64,000 nucleotides of DNA from Glandiceps talaboti. Lineage: Eukaryota; Hemichordata; Enteropneusta; Spengelidae. The position numbers and the translations under genes were made by a program. Below the pieces are notes generated by a model. The model had not been told where the DNA came from. It did no database searches and worked only from the letters and a program-made list of their open reading frames with translations. Each line of letters starts with the position of its first letter. Position 1 is the stretch's first letter. Below, piece by piece: positions 20,936-31,309 of the stretch. The stretch covers positions 8,985,361-9,049,360 of the forward strand of contig NC_135564.1 of assembly GCF_964340395.1 (NCBI RefSeq), given 5' to 3'.

Positions 20936-21117
20936 TGGCAAAAGAAAAGAAAAAAATAATCGATAAAATTAGCATTGAAATTCCAAGTTTAATGGATCGT
21001 CAGACACAGTATTGGCAAAATCAATATCTGAATGGTAGTCTGTCCTCCAGCTGTGCTTGTAGCATATCCAATGAGCAAACTAAATCTAATTTAGAGCTGT
21101 TCACAATTGAATTGTAG
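20936..21117 (+). CDS. candidate terminal exon, unrecognised product
   Basis: After the acceptor CTATATTTACAG a phase-1 entry frame reads VAKEKKKIIDKISIEIPSLM, then DRQTQYWQNQYLNGSLSSSC and ...ELFTIEL, stop TAG. A basic/acidic helix followed by a polar, serine- and asparagine-rich C-terminus looks like ordinary protein, but I recognise no family. The pyrimidine tract is weak. No upstream partner exon was identified. Confidence 0.38.
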
Positions 21118-21213
21118 AGGGTTCTATAATAACAGTTAAATATTGAATGTTGTAGCTGTGCTTTGTGGAAGTAGGTCATGTGCCGTAGTTATAAAAGAGA
21201 TTGTACACCACAC

Positions 21214-21545
21214 GAGCCAGGTTTGAACACATCTGTACCAAAAAAAAATGTGAGTTTGTACCCCGTTGATCATTCTCGCTCATAACAACTCACATATACA
21301 TGTCATTGTTGTTGTAGTGCACAAAATATGAGTAAAAATGTTCCAATCATTATTTTTCTTGATTTTTCATAATTTATGTTCAAGAAGATATACTTATAGT
21401 ACTCCCTAACATTTTTCTTCATTCAGCAGAAAATCCTTGCAACATTATACATGTATGAATTTTTTTCGCCTTGAGACAAGAAATCAGTTGAGACAAAACC
21501 CCTTAGGTAAGTATTTTCTGCTGAATGAAGAAAAACATTAGGAAA
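21214..21545 (-). mobile_element. family A hairpin-headed repeat, copy 3
   Basis: Tail GAGCCAGGTTTGAACAC first, then the hairpin ATTTTTCTTCATTCAGCAGA ... TTCTGCTGAATGAAGAAAAA. The arms are nearly perfect here, and the core differs from copies 1 and 4. Confidence 0.8.
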
Positions 21546-22450
21546 TCTAATATCTAATGAGGGAGAGTTGTCATTAGTTAAAACTACAAGTACGGTCTTC
21601 TTCTGTTCATAATATATCCATCAAAATAATGTGAACAAAATATCGAAAATCTTAAGTAATGTTATCGCAAAATCTCCATGGTGATAAGTGCTTGAAATGT
21701 TGTCTGTTCAAAGTCGATGTCTTTGACTTCATCACATTCGTGTTTGTATGATTTCACATTTCCAGGAATATTATAGTCTAAATGTCAACTGATTTTTGCG
21801 CCTATTTGTTGTAAAAAAAATCAAAAAGTAAATGAGTGAGTTGAAAAGTTGGGGTACGTTTTTGACTAAGACTTCTTCAAACATGGCACAAAGATGAGAT
21901 CTTATCCAAGGCATATGTACATCATTTTGTCTTTGTGAACTTGTTAAATTTGCCAAATGGCAGCCATTTCAGTCATAAAATTCCCATGATACCTTCAATA
22001 CCTTTCTGTTGAGGTATACTATATGCTTTGTGACCTTGACCTTAATGGTCAATGTCAAATGTCATGCCATTTCTTGCATATCACCGTCCATGTATATTGC
22101 TTAATCAGCAGACGACAACAACAGACAACATTACAACATGTAGAATGCACTATTCTTTGTTGTTCATGTTCTCATAAGGTACATGTAGCTTGCAGAATCT
22201 GATCAACCTTCTGTTGAGTTGTAAAATTATGAAATTATGCACATTCCGGTAGATGTTATTGAAATCTTGATAATAATGTGTGATACTTGTGTATTGATAA
22301 CAGGCATTGTACCAGTACCTAGACCTGCTGGTGTTATTTCTATTTTAGTGTGGTTTCTCAGACAAAGGAATGCCCATCAGTATTTTGATTTTGAGATATT
22401 ACGATAAAGTACCATGTAGTGTAATATGTGAAATGTTATAATGCATACAT
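21546..22450. other. no gene seen; NR half-sites
   Basis: Contains TGACCTTGACCTT at 22031-22043 (NR5A/ERR-type extended half-site TGACCTTGA plus a second half-site). The minus frame at 21771-21956 is not supported. Confidence 0.35.
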
Positions 22451-22581
22451 ACATGTACATACATACATACATAGTTTACATACATACATACATACATACA
22501 TATATACACACACATACATACATACATACATACATACATACATACATACATACATACATACATACATACATACATACATAC
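22451..22581. repeat. (CATA)n microsatellite
   Basis: About 30 CATA units with two interruptions. Confidence 0.97.
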
Positions 22582-22837
22582 ATTTTACCTTTGTAACCAA
22601 AATGGAAATGAAAAGACAAATGAAAGCAATATTTATTCTCTTGCATGATGTTATATTACATAGTGTAGCCGTGTGTTGGGGAAGAATTTTTTCAGGCAAT
22701 TTTCATCTGTTGTATAGAAAAGCACAAAGATGATTGAATCAAGATAATGAATGAAGTAGAAAAAGGATCAAAGAGTTATAAAGTCAACATATTGTAATCT
22801 TTAAGCAAAAAAACAAAATCCCAGCCATCTATTGAAA

Positions 22838-23182
22838 TCATGTATCAGGTAAAATCACCTGTTGTTGCCATGGTAACATTGTCTTGGTGATGATTATAGG
22901 CCATAGAGGGCGCTGCAATGCCAGACAAGGTGCAGGTAGAAAAATTGTATGAGTGATCTCGAAGAGATGCGGTTTAGCAATGAGATGGTAGCAGCTGAGT
23001 CCAATGTCAGCAACATTGTTATGTATCAGTTTGTGTGATTTTAGAATGCTTGCTTGTTTTGTAGGTGAGTGGAATAGTTTTACGTCAGGTTTGGGTAAAT
23101 ACACCCATGTCCATCCGCCAAATGAAGGTACACATAGTGTATATGTATAGGTCATGACACCATGTGAATATTCATGTTTCAC
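22838..23182 (-). CDS. 114-codon orphan frame
   Basis: It contains protein-like segments (CVPSFGGWTWVYLPKPDVKL, HSPTKQASILKSHKLIHN, CYHLIAKPHLFEITHT) and a CAACAG/GTGATT donor-like site near its end. The family is not recognised. The same bases carry an RFX X-box palindrome and a CTCF-like word, so the region may be regulatory rather than coding. Confidence 0.22.
   Translation of the reverse strand: MKHEYSHGVMTYTYTLCVPSFGGWTWVYLPKPDVKLFHSPTKQASILKSHKLIHNNVADIGLSCYHLIAKPHLFEITHTIFLPAPCLALQRPLWPIIITKTMLPWQQQVILPDT
22864..22877. promoter_or_regulatory. perfect RFX X-box palindrome
   Basis: GTTGCCATGGTAAC fits GTNRCC-NN-RGYAAC exactly. The CTCF-like core GCCATAGAGGGCGC lies 22 bp downstream (22900-22913). 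Other exact X-boxes are at 41334-41347 and 48055-48068. Confidence 0.5.
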
Positions 23183-23895
23183 TCCGTTTCTTTCTCTCTA
23201 CAAATGTTCTAATCATCGCGTGTTTGGTTCTCATCATATCTGGCTATGTACATGGATATGTTTGTCTGAAGAAACCTAGTTAAAGCTGCTCTAGTAACTC
23301 TAGTAGCTCCAGGAACATTTTTGAGACTTTTTTGTTCGATATGATGACTTCGAGTTATTCATAATATGGTACACCCTAAAAAGTATTGAATCGCTTGTGG
23401 ATGAATGTATTTCTCTGGTGTTACATCACATGGTACAGTATTAATATTTGTCAAATAGCCAAACAATGAAACATGTTTGAATTGCTGCAATTTGCATATA
23501 TTTATGTAAACCCTTTGTGTTGCATGGGCCAATTTCAACCAAACGTGGCACAAATGTCAAATACACTGTGTCACCCACATATGGACGTCACTTTGTTTCA
23601 TGACCTTCATGATAATAATTTATTGGCATTCATTGAAAGAAACTTCAGAGTGTTAATTACTAAGTTGAAATATTGGGGAATATGTCTTCATGAAGACTTG
23701 TTTCTGAAGAGGGGAGGGAGAGGTTGAGAGAGACTCGCAGAGAGAGAAAAAGGAAAGCTTATAGAGAGGCAGATACAGAGAGGCAAAGAGAGAGTGTCTG
23801 TCTGCATGTAACTTGTAAGAAAGGCATGCAAGTGTAAGGTACGATCGCACAATGTCGCACAAGCTCAATAAATGAACATCATTCGTTTAGGTCAA
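23183..23895. other. no convincing gene
   Basis: An 84-codon plus frame (23473-23727) overlaps several others and has no support. 23700-23790 is GA-rich. Confidence 0.35.
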
Positions 23896-23930
23896 CCCCC
23901 CCCCCCCCCCCCCCCCCACACACACACACA
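23896..23930. repeat. poly-C followed by (CA)n
   Basis: About 22 C then about six CA units. Confidence 0.95.
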
Positions 23931-23956
23931 AATGTTTACAAGTGTGACATCACACG

Positions 23957-25880
23957 TTTTTTTTTTTTTTTTGTTTTTTTTTAATTTTTTTTTTTATTTA
24001 CGTACAAAACAAAGAAGTATACAGCACACAAGGAAAAACAGAACGAAAAGAATACTAAGAAAGGCTAGAGAAAATTTGACTTGCATCCAAAGAGTTTGAT
24101 TTTTTGGAAAAAACAAACAAACAAAAAACAGCAACTAGACTTCAACTAATGACGTGTTCGTATTTACACAAAATTGGTGCAAAGGTAGCCACTTCATTTG
24201 ATGGAAATTTACTTTATCATTTGCCCTAGCATTAAATAGTTCTATATTATATATGTTACAAAGTAATAAATTGAATTCCCTAAAGGATGGTTTCTGTTCC
24301 TTTAATTTTACCCAATAGATATATTTCCGAATAACTAAAGAAACAAAATTTATAATCATTCTTTCTTGTGGGTCACCAAGAATCATACATAGCTTAGACG
24401 GAAATGATGACATCCTTAGCGAATTACCCATTACATTGATAACTTCGCCCCACAGGGCCTTAGTATCCTTACATTTAAAAAAAAGGTGTTCCAACGTTTC
24501 TGGTTCTTCTTGACAAATCCCACAAAGAAATTTTGGGTACTTTGCTGGATTATAATGATGAAGTTGCTGATTTGTATAAAGAATATTATGTAAAAGCTTG
24601 AATTGGAATTCTCTTGACTTACTTTCATTGGAAACTTTAAAACTAAGCTCATACAACTTTTTCCAATTTAGGCCAGTGAAAGTTAAACATTTCTCAAGGG
24701 TTTCCTCAGTGTTTGGCTTCACAATTCTATTTTCTAAAAGTTTACTCTTTAGAACCGTCTTTGAAAGTGACTCAAACAAAATTCTTTCATTTCCAATATT
24801 AATATAAATATCGTTAGTTGAATGCCCTAACTGCTTAGCTTTTAAAAAATCTGGGATAGAATGTATCAATCCCATCCATTTCAGTTTGTGATTTAAAGTC
24901 AACCCCTTCTGTTCAAATATATGCCATGGAACTAACGATTGGCCATGAAAAAAATCCGACACAGAGGAAAAACCCACTTCCTGGAATTTGCCATAGAACA
25001 CAGACTTCCTATCTACTAAGATGTGTTTATTATTCCAAATCAACTGATCATGATCCTTGTCCCCCAAGTTATTTACTTCGGACCAAATATCCAGACACTC
25101 ACCGATGAAATCTGTCAGGTACACAGGTAAAAGCGTTCTTTTAAAGTTACATTTCAATAAAAGCGGTCCCCCAACGTTCTTAATCTTATCAAGTACTAAC
25201 ATTTTCCAAGGGTGAATACAATCATTACAAAATAATTGTTTAAGTATAAGAATCCTTTGAGCACTCTTCATAAGAAAAAGGTCAGGCATTTTGAGACCAC
25301 CATGGCCCACCTCCCCAATCATAACTTTTCTAGCAACCCTATCCCTTCCCTCCCATAGAAAATCATAAATTAATTTGTGTATTTCATTTATTATGTCATT
25401 TGGTATCGTCGTATTAATCAAAATATAGGTCAGTTTCGAGAGCGCTAATGTTTTTATAACTTGAATTTTTCCAATAAGACTTAATTTTCTACATTTCCAT
25501 TGCTTTAATATATTTTTTAGATTTTCTATTGGTTTTGTAAGATTCTCCAATTGGGCAGCAGCTTTATTGTGTGAAAAATGTATACCAACAATTTTAATGG
25601 TTGAGGTGGGCCATCTGACCCCGAAATGCCTGTCCTTCCGGGTGCTCCAGTTACCAAGCCAGACAGCTTCACATTTCTCAATATTAATCTTTAAACCTGA
25701 AATATCGTCAAACTTTCCAAGGACTTTAAACAGAACGTTGGCTGACTCCACAGAGTCTAAAAAACATGTCATATCATCGACAAAAGCAGATTCTTTGGCT
25801 TCAAAACCTGGGACCCTTATACCCTTAATATCTGAATTAGATTTAATAGAAAATAACAGTGTTTCTTTTTTTATGTATGT
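23957..25880 (-). mobile_element. 5'-truncated LINE, L1/Tx1 type
   Basis: On the minus strand the element enters near 25880, carries the 3' half of ORF2 (24135-25880), a ~135-bp A-rich 3' UTR (24000-24134) and ends in a long A-tail seen as T-runs on the plus strand (23957-23998). Sudden loss of similarity at the 5' end plus an A-tail is the usual product of target-primed reverse transcription. I could not find a clear target-site duplication. Confidence 0.85.
24135..25880 (-). CDS. LINE ORF2 C-terminal half (reverse transcriptase end)
   Basis: The open frame runs 581 codons from an upstream TAA to the stop at 24135 with no internal stop. It begins within the reverse transcriptase palm (LLFSIKSNSDIKGIRVPG), then AFVDDM at about 25780-25765 is the [FY]xDD catalytic box. 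GLKINIEKCEAVWLG is the following conserved block of L1/Tx1 enzymes. The thumb/connection region includes LSKLTYILINTTIPN and GHGGLKMPDLF. The C-terminal zf-RVT knuckle is CGICQEEPETLEHLFFKC (C-x2-C-x8-H-x4-C). The endonuclease and the first half of RT are missing, so it cannot mobilise itself. An intact frame suggests a fairly recent insertion. An inner ATG at 25772 lies just after the catalytic box and is not a natural start. Confidence 0.88.
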   Translation of the reverse strand, partial: TYIKKETLLFSIKSNSDIKGIRVPGFEAKESAFVDDMTCFLDSVESANVLFKVLGKFDDISGLKINIEKCEAVWLGNWSTRKDRHFGVRWPTSTIKIVGIHFSHNKAAAQLENLTKPIENLKNILKQWKCRKLSLIGKIQVIKTLALSKLTYILINTTIPNDIINEIHKLIYDFLWEGRDRVARKVMIGEVGHGGLKMPDLFLMKSAQRILILKQLFCNDCIHPWKMLVLDKIKNVGGPLLLKCNFKRTLLPVYLTDFIGECLDIWSEVNNLGDKDHDQLIWNNKHILVDRKSVFYGKFQEVGFSSVSDFFHGQSLVPWHIFEQKGLTLNHKLKWMGLIHSIPDFLKAKQLGHSTNDIYINIGNERILFESLSKTVLKSKLLENRIVKPNTEETLEKCLTFTGLNWKKLYELSFKVSNESKSREFQFKLLHNILYTNQQLHHYNPAKYPKFLCGICQEEPETLEHLFFKCKDTKALWGEVINVMGNSLRMSSFPSKLCMILGDPQERMIINFVSLVIRKYIYWVKLKEQKPSFREFNLLLCNIYNIELFNARANDKVNFHQMKWLPLHQFCVNTNTSLVEV

Positions 25881-26268
25881 TTATAAACCATGATCAAACT
25901 ATAGCGGTCAAACTGCTACGATCGATGCTATGTAAAAACATGATGGTAAACATGAAGTTCCAACCTTATGAACCAGTTTACTGAGATGATGGTAAACACA
26001 TCAAAATACTACCAGAAACCCAGTAGTGTATCGCACATTTGAAGTAAATTTTTTGTCAACTTATCAACATCTCACTGGTAAATACAGAAGCTTTCGTCAT
26101 TGAAGACGTGAAAGTTTTCGAAATTTTGTTATAAGTGCGAAAATGAAGTTCAGCAATCTATTTGATGCGAGACTAGACCCTCTCCCCCTAATAAACAAAC
26201 GAAGTTCGCTTTTTGAACTTGTGTGACATTGTATGATTGGCCCTAAGATAGATTAAGAGGAGGGGATC
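25881..26268. other. no firm gene
   Basis: A short frame at 26143 (MKFSNLFDARLDPLPLI...) stops after 27 codons. Nothing else seen. Confidence 0.3.
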
Positions 26269-26293
26269 GGGGGGGGGGGGGGGGGGGGGGGGG
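26269..26293. repeat. poly-G run
   Basis: 25 consecutive G. Confidence 0.97.
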
Positions 26294-26858
26294 TTAGAGC
26301 AGTGTAGTTGCCTGTATTTATTTCTACAATCCCATTTTATATAAATAAGCTGTACTGACAGACTGACAGAAAATGTGTAGTTGTACGGAACAATCCCTAC
26401 AAGCAGTGTGTGTGAAGGTGTTTTTTGTACAATACATGTACGTCAGACTTGCATAGATAGTTTGAGGTTAGGCTGAACTATGCTGTCAGAAAACATTTAC
26501 CGATGACATGTTGGAGGACGACTACACATTACCCGAACACATGTTTACACATCTACCACCTTCCTAAGTACCAGGATAATTGCCTTAGTGTATACGAGTC
26601 GTGATTTGCTTTTTATAAGAAGACTAGTCATCACGCACGATGCTTAAATAGTTTTCCTCAACGTTTTCTAGATAATTGAGTATTGTATTTCAGGGGAAAA
26701 TTGATAGGGAACTTGTTCAGAGAACAGTTAGGTTTTAGAAAAACAGAGATAAATATATTTTGTATCTGTAGGTGGCCTGATTTCGTAGAGAATATATTTC
26801 TCACTGCTTCTTTTCAGGTTTTTCGTTTATGAATCCATTACTTTTTACATAGGTTTAG
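26294..26858. other. no gene seen
   Basis: Two overlapping short frames near 26495-26600 are protein-like but unsupported. Confidence 0.3.
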
Positions 26859-27001
26859 ATGATGATGAGTGCAATGAATGCCCGTAGGATGTGTTCGTCA
26901 TGGCAACAGTGTGTTCAAATAACAGTAAATGAAACAGCAGTTGAATTGATGTTGCTACAGTTAGATATATTGAGAGATCACAGAATTAGGAAGTATAACA
27001 G
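26859..27001 (+). CDS. candidate internal or first coding exon, unrecognised
   Basis: After CTTTTTACATAGGTTTAG an open block reads MMMSAMNARRMCSSWQQCV, ITVNETAVELMLLQLDIL, RDHRIRKYN and ends at an AACAG/GTATAC donor, phase 2. Both flanks resemble splice sites, the frame has no stop over 47 codons, and the sequence reads like an amphipathic helical protein with a basic end. The first ATG could instead be a start codon (in-frame TAG directly upstream). No family recognised and no partner exon found. Confidence 0.42.
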
Positions 27002-27119
27002 GTATACTGTTTTCTTTATCAACAGTTACGCTTAATAGTTTTATAACTATCTTTTGGTTCTAAGTTCTACAAAATTATACGTACGTGTGTTATCACATGT
27101 AAAATTAACCCTCAGACTG
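27002..27119. other. no gene seen
   Basis: Spacer between the candidate exon and the family D palindrome. Confidence 0.3.
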
Positions 27120-27478
27120 ATGTGGCCATATTGATGAGGATTGGGTATTTATTTTGGATTTTTAATGTATTAAACAATGTTATCATAGCTTCCTACTTGA
27201 AAAATCAACGTGAGACTACATAGACCAAGTCTTTGTTTATAACTCAATAAATGACTAAAGATTTATAAATATGTAAAATGTTTATTATTGTACATACAAT
27301 ACATTTTTTTTTTTTTTTACAAATTTTTAGCTTTTTGCAATTTATTGAGTTACAAAACACAGACTTGGCCAGTGTTTGTTTCACATTGATTTGTCAAGTA
27401 GGAAGCCATGATAAAATTTGTTTTATATATCAAAAATCCAAAATAAATACCCAATCCTCATCCATATGGCCACTTTAA
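27120..27478. mobile_element. family D long palindrome, copy 1
   Basis: The halves are inverted copies: GTGGCCATATTGATGAGGAT at the left and ATCCTCATCCATATGGCCAC at the right, then TTTATTTTGGATTTTT, GCTTCCTACTTG and AGACCAAGTCT blocks in mirror order. About 359 bp; a T-run sits at the centre. Compare 31509-31908 and 31931-32292. Confidence 0.85.
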
Positions 27479-27954
27479 GAGGTCTTAATATTTTAGTATA
27501 CGATTCCTGTTCAATTCCTCATCCTTACATGTATGACTGCTTTAAATTCTGTAGATTTGAAGAACTTCAAAAAAAATGTATCGAAATTATGTCTTCTTGG
27601 TGTTTTTTTTTCTTCAAGTTAAAGTAAATGGATTAACAGATTAAATTTCACCACAAGTAGCTACGAATTTACAAAAAATATGTTACGTGTACGCTGGTTT
27701 GTATGGTACAGTGATAAAATGAACTTCTCTGCCCACACTGTATATTAAAAAGTAAAGAATATTGTGTCGCATCTTGAGAAACATTTTCTTATCAGAAGTT
27801 GGGGGTGGCACAATTGTTCCAAAGAGTATATGAGGGAGGGATATATGGGAAATTGACGTGGGTGGCCTGAAATTTGAGATTTTATGATTTCAATATTTAA
27901 TGTTTTCGGCCAGGAGTGAAATTCAGACTTTTCTGATATGGCCTAAAAATTGTG
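27479..27954. other. no gene seen
   Basis: A+T-rich DNA. Confidence 0.4.
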
Positions 27955-28004
27955 TTGTACTGATTATCTCAATTTTAGAATAGGTGGGGTAGGTATATGT
28001 ATGT
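27955..28004 (-). mobile_element. family C terminal fragment
   Basis: TGTACTGATTATCTCAATTT then TAGAATAGGTGGGGTAGGTA matches the reversed end of family C and is cut off by the (TA)n array. Confidence 0.55.
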
Positions 28005-28151
<147 letters not shown>

Positions 28152-28244
28152 CATACCTACAATATGTTAAATATGTTAAATGCCAAGGAAACCCTGTTTA
28201 TGCTGTAATCATGATAAAGATTATAATATAACATTATTTTGTGA

Positions 28245-28475
28245 GCATCAATCAATCAATCAATCAATTGATGTAGAGCTAGAATGCTCTAGAGAATAGA
28301 TATGTTCTTTTTTGAAGGTGTTAGCTGTTGGTTTTTGTCATATTTCCAATGGCAGTGCTTTCCATAGATTGGGTGCAGCACATGAGAATGCATGCCCGCC
28401 ATAAGATTTGTACGTTCACATTTAATCTACCTGAAAAGTGTAGTAGCGATCGTGGTTCAAGTCTACAGGTAGGCT
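28245..28475 (+). repeat. dispersed repeat with (AATC)n head
   Basis: AATC units are followed by TAGAGAATAGATATGTTCTT, CAGTGCTTTCCATAGATTGG and GTGCAGCACATGAGAATGCA. The order (AATC)n, then TTCCATAG-TTGG-GCAGCA-GAGAA, matches a repeat I know from several marine invertebrate genomes. Its class is uncertain. Confidence 0.55.
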
Positions 28476-28482
28476 AGTTCAC

Positions 28483-28737
28483 ATGGAAATTAGACAACTT
28501 ACCGATACTCAAGATTATGTATTGATTCAGAAGTGTTTACAAATTTACCAGAACGCAAGAGACTGCCTTGAATATAAAGCTATCCTACGCACAACCATTA
28601 GTGTTAGCACAATACATAACATGTACATTCCCCAACATCTGAGACAACCTAAATACTTCCAGAAAATGTTACTAAGTCAGGCAGGAAATAGTTTTCATCC
28701 AGAATTAACTATAATGGTGACTGATGATGTTTATTAA
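28483..28737 (+). CDS. 84-codon orphan frame
   Basis: MEIRQLTDTQDYVLIQKCLQ... to TAA; it looks protein-like (QNARDCLEYKAILRTT, IPQHLRQPKYFQKMLLS). It directly follows the (AATC)n repeat and may belong to it. No splice sites or family recognised. Confidence 0.25.
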   Translation: MEIRQLTDTQDYVLIQKCLQIYQNARDCLEYKAILRTTISVSTIHNMYIPQHLRQPKYFQKMLLSQAGNSFHPELTIMVTDDVY

Positions 28738-29454
28738 TACTAGAAACTAGACTAGAAACTAGAAATCGAAAGTTTCATTATTTGCTTCCTGTGTGCCTTT
28801 GACCAGTTTGTAGCGTGATGTTAGCTGCTTGCTCGCTGTACTTGTGATGTTTCTCACACCTGGCATTTAGCAAGCAATTACAGTAAAGTTTAAGGGCTGA
28901 AGAATCAGATTTCCCTCCCCCACTCTGCCCTTTACAAAACATTCATTAATATTATCACTTTAGTAAATTCTTCGAAATAGAACTTGAAATGTCACTTCAG
29001 TACCTCTTCAACAGGCAGAAGTGATTATGCAGACACACTTTGCCTTTAAAGTTCATATTATCAACAACATGTCCACCTCTGATTTGGAATCTAATTGAGA
29101 TGGAGTTGTTATATGTAGATTCTGCACTGACCTTTGAACTCAGTGTGGGTTGGGGGGGGGGGGGGGTGTGATGATTTAGGGTGTGTACCCAAAAATCAAT
29201 GAGGTTGGATTTATTGTACCATACATTATAATTACAGCTACACAACTACGTTTAGCCACAGCCGATTCAGTAAATTATTCAGGGTGTACAAGGTTTAATA
29301 TGAGTTATAAGTCATTAAATTGGCAAAACATTTTCAAAAAAAACATGCCAGTTACAGCAAGTGTGGCTTTAAAAGCAGGAGTTTTTCAAACATGACACTT
29401 CTTCACCTTCAAGGACCAAAACTGTAAATAGATGACATGTGAAGCGTTTATAAG
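28738..29454. other. no gene seen; G-run
   Basis: Contains poly-G at 29152-29166, then GTGTACCCAAAAATCAAT, a probable scrap of family H. Confidence 0.4.
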
Positions 29455-30290
29455 ATTCATCCTGATTGGCTACAGAAAATGAAGCAATGTCAAGACCTAT
29501 TCTGATTGGTTGGGTGGCATAAAACGTGTGACGTACATTGTACAAGGTTCATCTTGATTGGCTAGGTAACATGTAGCACTTTCAAAGCTTATTCTGATTG
29601 GCTGTGTAACATAAAATACGTACGTTGTACAAGGTTCCTCTTGATTGGCTAGGTAATATGTAGCACTTTCAAGGCTTATTCTGATTGGCTGTGTAACATA
29701 AAACATAAATTGTACAAGGTACCTCTTGATTGCTTAGGTAGTATGTAGCACTTTCAAGGCTTATTCTGATTGGCTGTGTAACATAAAACACATAAATTGT
29801 ACATGGTTCCTCTTGATTGGCTAGGTAATATGTAGCACTTTCAAGGCTTATTCTGATTGGCTGTGTAACATAAAACATAAATTGTACAAGGTTCCTCTTG
29901 ATTGTCTAGGTAATATGTACATTTGTAGCACTTTCAAGGCTTATTCTGATTGGCTGTGTAACATAAAACACGTACATTGTACAAGGTTCCTCTTGATTGG
30001 CTAGGTAACATGTAGCACTTTCAAGGCTTATTCTGATTGGCTGTGTAACATAAAACACGTACATTGTACAAGGTTCCTCTTGATTGGCTAGGTAACATGT
30101 AGCACTTTCAAGGCTTATTCTGATTCTTAGACTGTAAGATACGTTGTGACACTCCCTCCTCACCGGCCTCCTCTCACCTGGGAGGGGGTTGGCCAATGTG
30201 TGAGGGTGTGCAGTCACGGCGTACCTTACACACTGTCTGATTGGTTGTGTAACATAAAACAAGATTCATCTTGATTGGTTATTTAACATG
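29455..30290. repeat. 87-bp minisatellite carrying paired CCAAT boxes
   Basis: About eight units, period 87: GGTTCCTCTTGATTGGCTAG, GTAACATGTAGCACTTTCAA, GGCTTATTCTGATTGGCTGT, GTAACATAAAACACGTACAT. Each unit has two ATTGGCT words (reverse of AGCCAAT). Early units have half deletions. The array is interrupted at 30126-30235. Minus-strand frames (MFYVTQPIRISLESATYYLA) persist only because 87 is a multiple of three. Confidence 0.95.
30126..30235. mobile_element. 110-bp TIR element inserted in the minisatellite
   Basis: Flanked by TCTGATT at 30119-30125 and 30236-30242, which is a 7-bp target duplication (8 with one mismatch). Ends AGACTGTAAGATACGTTGTG / CACGGCGTACCTTACACACT are inverted repeats, beginning CAG.GTGTAAG on one side. 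G+C-rich inside. The short TSD and CAG end suggest a hAT-like non-autonomous element. A diverged relative lies at 63001-63098. Confidence 0.75.
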
Positions 30291-30359
30291 AAAAAGACCA
30301 AAGAGTCAATAATAAGCAAATTTATTTATTCCATCTTACCATGTGAGCCAAATAAAAAA

Positions 30360-30775
30360 AAAAAAGTGTTTCCAGTAACCTGACCAACCCTAGTTTAAGC
30401 CGCCAACCCTAAACATTTTTAATATTCAAACAAAAGGTAAATATGGTGTGAATTTTTCTGTGTCAATTTTCTTGTCAAAGTATCTGTGGTCAGTTCTTTT
30501 TTAAAATCTCATGCCAGAGAAATCAAGTCTTTCAAAAATGTAAGTTGAATTCTTACAAAACAGTCTGTATGTTGTGTTCGTTTACTTCACACATAAGTGT
30601 CGTCATTTACTCCTTTTACACCTCATCAAACTATCCAAAATATTGTGACCAGCGAATATCTCATATTGGGTCTGAGTAATTTATCCATAACAAATTTTTT
30701 AAAAAAGAAAGTAAAATTCCAATCTACCTACCCTATTTGCTGAAGTCATATTATCGGAAACAAAAAATTTTTTAT
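30360..30775 (+). mobile_element. diverged family C-like element
   Basis: The ends match family C in pattern (AGTAACCTGACCAACCCTAG ... CAATCTACCTACCCTATTTG ... ATTATCGGAAACAAAAAATT), but the middle differs, so it is a separate subfamily. 33470-33790 is its reverse-orientation relative. Confidence 0.55.
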
Positions 30776-30935
30776 TGTTGCCTTTTACTAGATTTTACGT
30801 TAAGTTTGAAAGGTTTAAACTTATTAGTTTGCTGTCACCGATATAATATGTAGGAATAGTAATATTTTAATATTCACAACTTTTAATGTAATGCTTGTAA
30901 AGGTTTTGATGCCTGCCAGACTGGGAAAAGGCTTA

Positions 30936-31309
30936 AAAAAAAAATTGTTTGGTTTCAGTTACCCGATCCCACCTAGTTTTTTACTGCCAACACTAAACTT
31001 TTTTTTTACATGTTCGGGAAAAAAACAAATAAAATCGCAAAAATTGTGAAGTCTCACGAGAAATAGTGGATATGAAAACTGATATCAACCTAAAAAGACA
31101 ATATAAAACTATTCTTCCAATCTGTAATGGTTGTACATCTGATGGGAAGAAACCAATAACATAGACCTTATGGAAAACAATGGAAAACATAACTACCTGA
31201 ACTAGACACTCACATATGAAAAAATAGAAATGAAATAAAAAATGAAAATCTACCTACCCCACCTATTCTAAAATTGAGCGTAATCGGAACCACGCGATAT
31301 TTTTTTTTT
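30936..31309 (+). mobile_element. family C MITE, copy d
   Basis: The fullest copy: AAAATTGTTTGGTTTCAGTT at the start, TAATCGGAACCACGCGATAT at the end, with all internal blocks present. Confidence 0.8.

Noticed and set aside
22921-22956. Nuclear receptor ligand-domain piece (MPDKVQVEKLYE on the plus strand)
   Set aside because: Resembles a receptor helix for 12 residues only, then stops; no helix downstream.
23896-23930. Poly-C and other homopolymers as telomere or centromere signals
   Set aside because: Compound poly-C/(CA)n tracts occur at several unrelated places and match no telomere repeat.
25567-25893. 108-codon plus frame
   Set aside because: Antisense shadow of the LINE reverse transcriptase frame.
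29497-30262. Several minus-strand frames repeating MFYVTQPIRISLESAT
   Set aside because: Translation of the 87-bp minisatellite (87 is divisible by three); no start or splice logic.
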